This document shows positions 25,244-32,591 of a stretch of 64,000 bases of DNA, piece by piece (within the stretch, counting starts at the first letter, position 1; the number at the start of each line of letters is the position of its first letter). The stretch is from Microbacterium sp. zg-Y818 (GTDB lineage Bacteria > Actinomycetota > Actinomycetes > Actinomycetales > Microbacteriaceae): assembly GCF_030246905.1 (NCBI RefSeq), contig NZ_CP126741.1, forward strand, positions 2,294,001 to 2,358,000, read 5' to 3'. Both the position numbers and the translations under genes were made by a program. A model generated the notes under the pieces. That model worked only from the letters and a program-made list of their open reading frames with translations. It made no database searches and was not told the DNA's origin.

Positions 25244-26800
25244 TCACTCGCAGGTCAGACCGTCTTCGGGCACGGTGCCGTCCACGAGGTAGGACTCGAC
25301 GGCGGCATCCACGCAGGCGTTGCCCTTGTTGTATCCGGTGTGCCCCTCACCGACGCGGGTGACCAGCACGCCCGAGGCGAGTTGGTCCGCCAGCGACACC
25401 GACCATTCGTACGGCGTGGCGGGGTCGTTGGTGGTGCCGACCACCACGATGGGGGCCGCTCCCTCGGCGGTGATCGGCTCGCGCACGCCGGTGGGCTCAT
25501 ACGGCCACACCGAGCAGGAGTCGGGCCCGCTCCAGTAGGGTGCGACGGTGGGCGCTTCGGCCGCCAGCAGCGCCTCGGCCGCCGCGTCTTCGGCCTCGTC
25601 GCCCACGGGGTAGTCCATGCAGTTGTATGCGCGGAACGCCTCGGTGGAGTTGTCGAGGTAGACACCGCCCTGGCGGGCGTTGTAGAAGTCGGCCAGCTGC
25701 ATCGCGATCTCGGGGTCTCCCTCGAGCGCGTCGGTGAGTCCGGCGGTCAGGTACGGCCAGCTGTCCTGGGAGTACAGCGCCGCGATGATCGCCGTCAGCA
25801 GCGTGTCCGCTCCCAGCTGCCGGCCGTCCGCTGCGGGCAGCGGCCGCGCGTCGACGCTGGCCAACAGGGTGCCGAGGTCGGCCATCGCATCGTCGACGGT
25901 GCCGCGGAACGGGCAGTCCTGCCCCGCGAGGCACTGTGCCATGTAGGCGCGCAGCGCGGACTCGAAGCCCACTCCCTGCGTGGTGCCGACCTCGAGACCC
26001 GAGACGGCCGGGTCGATGGCGCCGTCGAGCACGAGGCGGCCGACGCGCTCGGGGAAGAGCTTGGCGTAGGTGGCGCCGAGGAACGTTCCGTACGAGTAGC
26101 CGAGGTAGTGCAGCTGCTCATCGCCCAATACCCCGCGCAGCAGGTCGAGGTCGCGGGCCGCCTGAAGCGTCGTGATGTAGGGCAGGATGCCGCCGCTGTT
26201 GGCCTCGCACGCCTCGGCAAAGGCGGCGTTGCGTTCGGTGAGCTCGTCTTCCCACTCGGCGCTGCCCCGCGGGTTCGCGGGAACGTCGTAGAGGTATGCG
26301 TCCATCTGCTCGGCGTCGAGGCAGCGCACCGCGGTGGACTCCCCCACACCGCGCGGGTCGAATCCGATGACGTCGTATGCCTCGCGGAGAGCGGCCCCCG
26401 TGGCGAAGCCGGCAGAGTCGCGGATGAGCTCCAGCCCGCTCGCGCCCGGCCCACCGGGGTTGGTCAGCAGCGACGCGATGGGCTCACCGGAGTCGGCGTG
26501 GCGACGGATCACGGCGAGGTCGATCTCGCCGGCATCCGGATTCTCCCAGTCGAGCGGGGCGGTCACGGTGGCGCAGTCGTAGTAGCCCGCGTCGGCGCCC
26601 TCGCAGGGCTCCCACTCCACCGTCTGCTCGTAGAACGGCAGCAGCTCCTCGGAGATGCCGTCGGTGACGGGCGGCTTGCTGGGGCCGACCGTGGGCGGCG
26701 CGGCCGCGTCGGGGATCATCGCGGCGAGACAGCCGGTGAGGCTGAGGGTCAGCGCGGCGAGGCCGGCAGTGACGACGAGGAGGCGGCGGCGAATGCTCAC
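25244..26800 (-). CDS. Alpha/beta hydrolase lipoprotein, tripeptidyl-aminopeptidase-like
   Basis: 518 residues from GTG 26800. MSIRRRLLVVTAGLAALTLS-LTG-Cys24 is a lipoprotein signal. The oxyanion-hole region reads LLTNPGGPGASGLEL, the nucleophile elbow is GYSYGTFLGATYA, and the C-terminal part has the TAP-like domain with GTTNDPATPYEWS (acid) and VGEGHTGYNKG (His). This is the architecture of secreted tripeptidyl aminopeptidases of Streptomyces; the substrate is presumably peptides at the cell surface. Its GTG overlaps the holB stop (GTGA). Confidence 0.92.
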   Translation of the reverse strand: MSIRRRLLVVTAGLAALTLSLTGCLAAMIPDAAAPPTVGPSKPPVTDGISEELLPFYEQTVEWEPCEGADAGYYDCATVTAPLDWENPDAGEIDLAVIRRHADSGEPIASLLTNPGGPGASGLELIRDSAGFATGAALREAYDVIGFDPRGVGESTAVRCLDAEQMDAYLYDVPANPRGSAEWEDELTERNAAFAEACEANSGGILPYITTLQAARDLDLLRGVLGDEQLHYLGYSYGTFLGATYAKLFPERVGRLVLDGAIDPAVSGLEVGTTQGVGFESALRAYMAQCLAGQDCPFRGTVDDAMADLGTLLASVDARPLPAADGRQLGADTLLTAIIAALYSQDSWPYLTAGLTDALEGDPEIAMQLADFYNARQGGVYLDNSTEAFRAYNCMDYPVGDEAEDAAAEALLAAEAPTVAPYWSGPDSCSVWPYEPTGVREPITAEGAAPIVVVGTTNDPATPYEWSVSLADQLASGVLVTRVGEGHTGYNKGNACVDAAVESYLVDGTVPEDGLTCE

Positions 26801-27960
26801 GGGGTCCTTCCACTTGCGACGGTGATGAGCATGCTCTCGAGCGCCAGTACCGGAGCGGCGTTGAATTCGAGGTTGCTGCGGGTGAGGGTGATCTGGTCGA
26901 GCACGGTGAGGGTGCGCTGCTTCGTCCACGCGGCGGCGAGGGCCCGCAGGTCCTGCTCGAGTTCGCGGTTGATCAGGTCGCCGTCACGGCCGAACTGCAG
27001 CATGAGCGTGTCGCGGTACATCGACTGCAGGTCGGTGAGCACTCGGTCGATGCCGTCACGCAGACTGCGGGTCGCCCGCCGCTTCTGCTCGTCTTCGAGC
27101 GCATTGATCTGACCACGCACCGAAGCGGGCACCGCGGCCCCCTCCGGCACACCCAGGGTGCGCAGCAGCGACGCCCGCTCGGCCTCGTCACGTTCGGCCG
27201 TGAGCGCCTTGGCGTCTTCGGTGGCGGCCTGCACGATACGCCCGGCGATCTCCACCGCGTCGCCGACCCCGCGAACCCCCAGCACCGCGCGCAGGATCTG
27301 CTCGCGGCGGGTGCGGGAAGCAGCGTCGGTGGCCAGGCGCTGAGCCATGCCGATGTGGCGCTGGGCCAGGCGGGCGGACTGCTCCGCCACGGCGGGGTCG
27401 ACTCCGGTTCGCTGCACGATGAGGCGCGCGACGTCGTCGACCTCGGGGTCGCGCAGCCGCAGCGTGCGCACCCGGGACCGGATGGTGGGAAGCAGGTCGG
27501 CGTCGCTCGGCGCGCACAGGATCCAGACCGTGCGCTCCGGCGGCTCTTCGAGCGCCTTCAGCAGAACGTTGGACGTGCGCTCGGTCATGCGGTCGGCGTC
27601 TTCGACGACGAGCACCCGGTAGCGCCCCAGGGACGGCGAGAAGTACGAGCGCTCGACGAGCGCCCGGGCTTCTTTGATCGAGATGATGACGCCCTCGGTG
27701 CGCAGCGCCGTGAGGTCGGGGTGGGTGCCGGCGAGCACCTGCCTCATGACGTGGTCAACGTCGTCGCCATCGCCGGCGATGAGGCGGGCGGCGAACGCGT
27801 AGGCGAGGGTGGAGCGGCCCGAGCCCGGAGGTCCCGTGATGAGCCACGCGTGGGTCATCGAGGCGGGGTCGGATGCCGCGTCCTGCAGCTGCGCGACCGC
27901 CTCGTCCTGCCCCCACACGTCGCCCCACGGCAACTCGTGCACGATCGCGGCGGACTCCAT
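26797..27960 (-). CDS. holB: DNA polymerase III subunit delta'
   Basis: 387 residues from ATG 27960 (MESAAIVHELPWGDVWGQDE). P-loop GPPGSGRST at 43-51, a Walker B-like VLVVEDADRM, and sensor motif NVLLKALEEPPERTVWIL identify an AAA+ clamp-loader subunit. The second Gly-Arg of the P-loop (GSGRS rather than GxGKS) is typical of delta' proteins, which do not hydrolyse ATP. In most relatives it follows tmk directly; here 3.9 kb of opposite-strand genes separate the two. Confidence 0.95.
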   Translation of the reverse strand: MESAAIVHELPWGDVWGQDEAVAQLQDAASDPASMTHAWLITGPPGSGRSTLAYAFAARLIAGDGDDVDHVMRQVLAGTHPDLTALRTEGVIISIKEARALVERSYFSPSLGRYRVLVVEDADRMTERTSNVLLKALEEPPERTVWILCAPSDADLLPTIRSRVRTLRLRDPEVDDVARLIVQRTGVDPAVAEQSARLAQRHIGMAQRLATDAASRTRREQILRAVLGVRGVGDAVEIAGRIVQAATEDAKALTAERDEAERASLLRTLGVPEGAAVPASVRGQINALEDEQKRRATRSLRDGIDRVLTDLQSMYRDTLMLQFGRDGDLINRELEQDLRALAAAWTKQRTLTVLDQITLTRSNLEFNAAPVLALESMLITVASGRTP

Positions 27961-28123
27961 GGGGTCCAGCCTAACCGGGGGCACCGACTCTGTCGGCGGT
28001 GTCAGCGCATGGCCCCTCACCGGTGTGTACCTGGGTACTGGTCGGATGCCGATAGTCGCGACCGCAGGCCGATGTGGCGCTGTGGGCGCGTCCGTAGCGT
28101 CGAAGGCGACGAAAGGTGCACAG

Positions 28124-29053
28124 ATGATCCGGGTTCAGTCCCTGACGAAGAGATACGGCCGGAAGGTGGCCGTGCACGGCATCGACTTCACGGTCGAGCC
28201 GGGCAGAGTGACCGGCTTCCTGGGTCCGAACGGCGCAGGAAAGTCCACCACCATGCGCATGATCGTGGGGCTCGACCGCCCCACATCGGGTACGGCCGAG
28301 GTCAACGGGCGGGCGTACCGGGACCTTCCGGCTCCGCTGCGTGAAGTGGGCGTCCTTCTCGACGCCCGCGCCGCCCACCGGCGCCGCACCGCGTACAAGC
28401 ACCTGCTGGCGATCGCGGCGACGCACCGTATCGGCGCCGCGCGGGTGCACCAGGTGATCGAACTCACCGGGCTCGACACCGTCGCCGGAAAGCGCGTCGG
28501 CGGCTTCTCGCTGGGCATGGGCCAGCGGCTGGGCATCGCTGCCGCGCTGCTCGGCGACCCGCAGACGATCATCCTCGACGAGCCGGTCAACGGGCTCGAT
28601 CCGGAGGGGATCCTGTGGATCCGGGGGCTGCTGCGCGAGCTCGCCGCGCAGGGACGGACCGTGCTGCTCTCCTCCCACCTGATGAGCGAAATGACCCAGA
28701 CGGCGGATCACCTCATCGTCATCGGACAGGGTCGCATCCTCGCCGACGGCCCGATGCGCGAGGTGGTCGCCGGGGCCACCCGGTCCGCCGTCCGCGTGCG
28801 CACCCGGGACGTCGACCGGCTCATCGCCGCCATCGCGGCGCCGGAGGTCACGGTGTCGACCCGCCACGACGGGGCCCTCGACATCACGTCGCTGACCGCG
28901 GAGCAGGTGGCCGATGCCGCCGCGGCATCCGGTGTGGTGCTCTACGAGATCACCACGGTCGAAGGCTCCCTCGAGGATGCCTATCTCTCGCTGACCGCAG
29001 GCGCGGTCGAATACCGATCGGCGCCCGTCGCCGGGGAAGGAGCGGACCGATGA
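28124..29053 (+). CDS. ABC transporter ATP-binding protein
   Basis: 309 residues from ATG 28124. Walker A GPNGAGKST (34-42), signature FSLGMGQRLGIAAALLG, Walker B TIILDEPVNGLD and the H-loop LLSSHLMSEM are complete. It belongs to the exporter group with a C-terminal extension (about 215-309) seen in bacitracin/antibiotic-type systems. The stop overlaps the permease ATG (ATGA), and the sensor kinase and regulator follow in the same manner, so the four genes form one operon. Confidence 0.95.
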   Translation: MIRVQSLTKRYGRKVAVHGIDFTVEPGRVTGFLGPNGAGKSTTMRMIVGLDRPTSGTAEVNGRAYRDLPAPLREVGVLLDARAAHRRRTAYKHLLAIAATHRIGAARVHQVIELTGLDTVAGKRVGGFSLGMGQRLGIAAALLGDPQTIILDEPVNGLDPEGILWIRGLLRELAAQGRTVLLSSHLMSEMTQTADHLIVIGQGRILADGPMREVVAGATRSAVRVRTRDVDRLIAAIAAPEVTVSTRHDGALDITSLTAEQVADAAAASGVVLYEITTVEGSLEDAYLSLTAGAVEYRSAPVAGEGADR

Positions 29054-29895
29054 TGTCGCTCACCACCAAGGCGCACCGTGCGGACGCCCGCACGCAACGT
29101 CCACCCTTCTCGGCAACCCTCCGTTCCGAGTGGATCAAGCTCACCAGCCTGCCGTCGTCGTTCCTCGCGCTCGGCGGCATCCTCGCCATCGGGCTGGGCG
29201 GCAGCCTGTTCCTCGCACTCACGCTGGAGTCCTCGGGAGTCCCATCGGTGCCGTCCATCGAGCGCACGATCGGCGAGGTGACGATCGCGATGGTCGTCGT
29301 CGGGCAGATCATCGCCGGTATCCTCGGCGTCATGTCCATCGGCGCGGAGTACTCCTCGGGCGCCATCCAGTCCACCCTGCTCGCCTCGCCGACGCGGCTG
29401 CGGGCGCTGTGGGCCAAAGCGATCGTGGCGTTCGGCGTCGTGACGGTGGTCGCGCTGGTGACCGTCTTCGGCTCGTGGGCGGCGACGTACCCGCTCTACG
29501 CGCGGTTCGGACTCGACGCGCCGCTGGGTGCGCCCGGCGTGCTGCCGGCGCTGCTCGGCGCTGCGGCGTACCTCGGGCTCTGTGCGGCGTTCGGCGTGGG
29601 CCTCGGCGCGGTCGTGCGCTCCACGACCGCGGGTGCGATCATCGTTTTCGTCGTCACGCTCCTCGGGCCGGTGCTGACCTCGGTGCTGCCGTACAGCCTG
29701 TTCTCGCGCGTCCTGCGGGTCATGTTGCTCGGCAACGCCGGCGATGCCATGGCACGCGTCGCCCCGGAGGGCGCTCCCTTCCTCGATGTGTGGGGCGGCC
29801 ACATCAGCGCCGAGGCGGGCGGGCTGTTCGTCTGCCTCTGGGTCGCGGCGGCGCTGACGGCGGGCGCAGTCGCGCTGACGAAGCGCGACGCGTGA
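29050..29895 (+). CDS. ABC transporter permease
   Basis: 281 residues, six membrane helices, with a soluble N-terminus (ATLRSEWIKLTSLPSSFLAL), the usual opening of ABC-2 type permeases paired with such ATPases. MSIGAEYSSGAIQSTLLASP is the conserved cytoplasmic coupling region. Together with the preceding ATPase it probably exports a peptide or antibiotic. It overlaps both neighbours, by ATGA at the start and GTGA at the end. Confidence 0.9.
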   Translation: MMSLTTKAHRADARTQRPPFSATLRSEWIKLTSLPSSFLALGGILAIGLGGSLFLALTLESSGVPSVPSIERTIGEVTIAMVVVGQIIAGILGVMSIGAEYSSGAIQSTLLASPTRLRALWAKAIVAFGVVTVVALVTVFGSWAATYPLYARFGLDAPLGAPGVLPALLGAAAYLGLCAAFGVGLGAVVRSTTAGAIIVFVVTLLGPVLTSVLPYSLFSRVLRVMLLGNAGDAMARVAPEGAPFLDVWGGHISAEAGGLFVCLWVAAALTAGAVALTKRDA

Positions 29896-31145
29896 GGCCG
29901 GCGTCCGTCTCCTCGCCGGGTGCCGCCGTCGCGGCGCCCGGCGATGCCGCGTCCGCACCGCGGACCCGGGTGGCGCGCTGGCCACAGGCCGACGGCTCGA
30001 TCCTGGTGGGCTATCTGCTGCTCGCCGCGGCGTTCGGGTACCTGTCGGTCGAGTCGACGATCGTGACACCGCTGTGGCCGATCATGCTCGTGACCGCGGG
30101 CGGGGTGGCCGCTGTGCTCTGCCGGCACCGGTGGCCGCGCGCGTCATTCCTCGCCCTGCTGGTGCTCCTGTCCGCCTCGGCCGCGTGGGGAACGGGCGCC
30201 GAGACCGTGCTGGTCGTCGTCGCGCTGTACCTGGTCGGTCTCACGAGCCGAGCAGGGCATGCGTGGCGCGCGCTGGGTGTCGCTCTGGCGGCGGGCGCCG
30301 TGGCCGGCCTGATCCTGGCGATCCGGGTGCGGGTCGGCCCGCCGATCCTCGGCCTCGTTCCGCGTTCGGATCTTGAGGCGTGGCCGACGGATTGGGTCAG
30401 CAGCCTGGCGCTGTTCGGGGGCGCGGCGCTGATCGCGACGCTCCTCGGGATCAACCGGGGCCACCAGCGGCGTCACGTCGCGGGGCTCGTCGAGCGCGCG
30501 GAGCAGATGAAGCGTGAGCGCGACCAGCAGGCCAGCATCGCACGCGCACAGGAGCGCGAGCGCATCGCGCGGGAGATGCACGACGTGATCGCTCACTCGC
30601 TGGCCGTGATGACCGCCCTCGCCGACGGGGCGAGCGCCGTGGCGCCGACGCGCCCCGAGGAGTCCCGGCGGGTGATGGCCCGGGTGGCCGACACCGGCCG
30701 GCGCACGCTCGGCGAGGTTCGCCGGCTCCTGGCGCGGGTCGACGACGACGCGGCGACGATGGCGCCGCCCGGCCCCGCACAGCTTGCTGCCCTGGTCGAC
30801 GAATTCGTCGCCGCCGGACTGCCGGTGCGGCTGGAGCTCACCGGCGTCGTCGCCGCCGACTCCGCCGTCGGCCCGACCGTCTACCGCATCGTCCAGGAGT
30901 CGCTGACCAACGTGCTGCGCCACGCCCGCGACGTGCGGGACGTGTTCGTGCGGGTGAGGCTCGCCGACGATGAGGTGACCATCCTGGTGCAGGACTCGTC
31001 CGCGCCGGCCGTGCCCACGGACTCCCCCGGCCGGGGACTCGTCGGCATCCGCGAGAGGGGGGCGTTCTACGATGGCGAGGTGGAAGCCGGCCCTCGCGAC
31101 GGCGGTGGCTGGCGGGTTTTCGTCCGACTCCCCCTGAACGGATGA
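29892..31145 (+). CDS. Sensor histidine kinase (NarL-system, HisKA_3 type)
   Basis: 417 residues from GTG 29892. Five or six hydrophobic segments fill residues 38-195; a coiled stretch (EQMKRERDQQASIARAQERE) leads into the HisKA_3 domain with His230 in RIAREMHDVIAHSLAVM. The ATPase part has VQESLTNVLRHARD (N box) and PGRGLVGIRERG (G box). It pairs with the overlapping response regulator. Since no large extracytoplasmic loop is present, it may sense the transporter or the membrane itself. Confidence 0.93.
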   Translation: MRPASVSSPGAAVAAPGDAASAPRTRVARWPQADGSILVGYLLLAAAFGYLSVESTIVTPLWPIMLVTAGGVAAVLCRHRWPRASFLALLVLLSASAAWGTGAETVLVVVALYLVGLTSRAGHAWRALGVALAAGAVAGLILAIRVRVGPPILGLVPRSDLEAWPTDWVSSLALFGGAALIATLLGINRGHQRRHVAGLVERAEQMKRERDQQASIARAQERERIAREMHDVIAHSLAVMTALADGASAVAPTRPEESRRVMARVADTGRRTLGEVRRLLARVDDDAATMAPPGPAQLAALVDEFVAAGLPVRLELTGVVAADSAVGPTVYRIVQESLTNVLRHARDVRDVFVRVRLADDEVTILVQDSSAPAVPTDSPGRGLVGIRERGAFYDGEVEAGPRDGGGWRVFVRLPLNG

Positions 31146-31846
31146 CGATGACTGAGGAGGCGGCCGTGAGCGACGGCATCCGGGTTCTGCTGGTCGACGA
31201 TCAGGAGCTCGTGCGCTACGGGCTGCGCCTCGTCCTCGAGGCCGAGCCCGACATCGCCGTCGTCGGCGAGGCCTCGACCGGGGCCGAGGCCCTGCAGTCG
31301 GTCCGCCGCCTGCATCCCGACGTCGTGCTCATGGATGTGCGGATGCCGGACCTGAACGGGATCGACGCGACGAGGGAGATCTCGCGCACCCACCCCGACA
31401 CCCGCGTGCTGGTGCTGACGACGTACGACCGCGATGATTTCGCCTTCGGGGCGCTCACCGCGGGAGCCGCCGGCTTTCTGCTGAAGAACACCCGCCCCGA
31501 TGAGCTCGTCGCCGCCGTGCGCGCGGTGAGGACCGGCGATGCCGTCGTCTCGCCCAGGGTCACGGCCAAACTCATCGAGGTGGCCGTTCCGCACCTCGAA
31601 CAGCGGGGCGGCCGTGACGCCGACCTGTCCGCGCTCTCGGAGCGGGAGCGGGAGGTGTTCCTGCTGATCGGGCGTGGCCTGACGAACATCGAGATCGCCG
31701 AGGCCCTGCACCTGAGCGAATCAACGGTCAAGGCGCACGTCGGCCGGGTCCTCGCCAAGCTCCAGCTCCCCAACCGCGTGCAGGCGGTTATCAAGGCGTA
31801 CGAAGCGGGCGTGGTGTCCGTCGGGGGACGCGAGAGCGCCTCCTGA
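31142..31846 (+). CDS. NarL/FixJ-family response regulator
   Basis: 234 residues. Receiver domain with LLVDDQELVRYGL, phospho-acceptor Asp65 (VVLMDVRMPDLNG) and Lys in FLLKNTRPDEL; LuxR-type helix-turn-helix LSEREREVFLLIGRGLTNIE. It overlaps the kinase gene (ATGA). By the usual logic of such operons it would control the upstream ABC genes. Convergent with tmk, 46 bases away. Confidence 0.95.
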   Translation: MTMTEEAAVSDGIRVLLVDDQELVRYGLRLVLEAEPDIAVVGEASTGAEALQSVRRLHPDVVLMDVRMPDLNGIDATREISRTHPDTRVLVLTTYDRDDFAFGALTAGAAGFLLKNTRPDELVAAVRAVRTGDAVVSPRVTAKLIEVAVPHLEQRGGRDADLSALSEREREVFLLIGRGLTNIEIAEALHLSESTVKAHVGRVLAKLQLPNRVQAVIKAYEAGVVSVGGRESAS

Positions 31847-31892
31847 TGTCGGACGGCGCCTACTGCTGCCGTCGGCGACGACCGCCAGGGGC

Positions 31893-32591
31893 CTAGGAGC
31901 CGGACTCGCCGGCGAGCACCTCGGCGACACGGCGCTGCACCCGCGCGGCGATCTCGTCCACCGGCAGCCCGGCGTCGACGACGACGAAGCGGGCAGGCTC
32001 CGCCGCGGCCAGGGCGAGGAACCCGTCGCGCACACGACGGTGGAAGTCGTCCTGTTCTGCCTCGAGCCGGTCGAAGGGCTTGTCGTCCGCGTCCAGCCGC
32101 GCCCGCGCGGCCGAGGGGTCGAGGTCGAGCAGCACCGTGAGGTCTGGCAGGGCGCCCTCGGTCGCCCACAGCGACAGGCGTCGCACCTCTTCGGCATCCA
32201 GCACCCGACCGGCACCCTGGTAGGCCACCGACGAGTCGAGGTAGCGGTCCTGGATGACCACCTCACCGCGGGCGAGGGCGGGACGCACGAGGGTGGCGAC
32301 GTGATGGGCACGATCGGCGGCGTAGAGGAGCGCCTCGGCCCGGGGCGCGATGTCGCCGCGGTGGTGCAGCACGATGTCGCGGACGAGCACGCCCACCTCG
32401 GTGCCGCCCGGCTCACGGGTGCGTACGACGGTGCGGCCCTGCTGCTGCAGCCACTGCTCCAGAAGCGCCGCCTGCGTCGTCTTGCCCGCGCCGTCGCCGC
32501 CTTCGAATGTGACCCAGAGGCCGCGCGGCCGTTCGACGGGCTCGGCGACCCGGTGGGTGGCCTCAGGGACCGGGTCGCCGTGCGCGATCAC
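31893..32591 (-). CDS. tmk: Thymidylate kinase
   Basis: 232 residues from the GTG at 32591 that overlaps the topA stop (GTGA); a GTG seven codons downstream is an alternative. P-loop FEGGDGAGKTTQ (30-41), the DRYLDSSVAYQGAGR motif and the LID region match bacterial TMP kinases. It phosphorylates dTMP to dTDP for DNA synthesis. The family domain begins near residue 24, so the first 20 residues are an extension. Confidence 0.95.
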   Translation of the reverse strand: MIAHGDPVPEATHRVAEPVERPRGLWVTFEGGDGAGKTTQAALLEQWLQQQGRTVVRTREPGGTEVGVLVRDIVLHHRGDIAPRAEALLYAADRAHHVATLVRPALARGEVVIQDRYLDSSVAYQGAGRVLDAEEVRRLSLWATEGALPDLTVLLDLDPSAARARLDADDKPFDRLEAEQDDFHRRVRDGFLALAAAEPARFVVVDAGLPVDEIAARVQRRVAEVLAGESGS

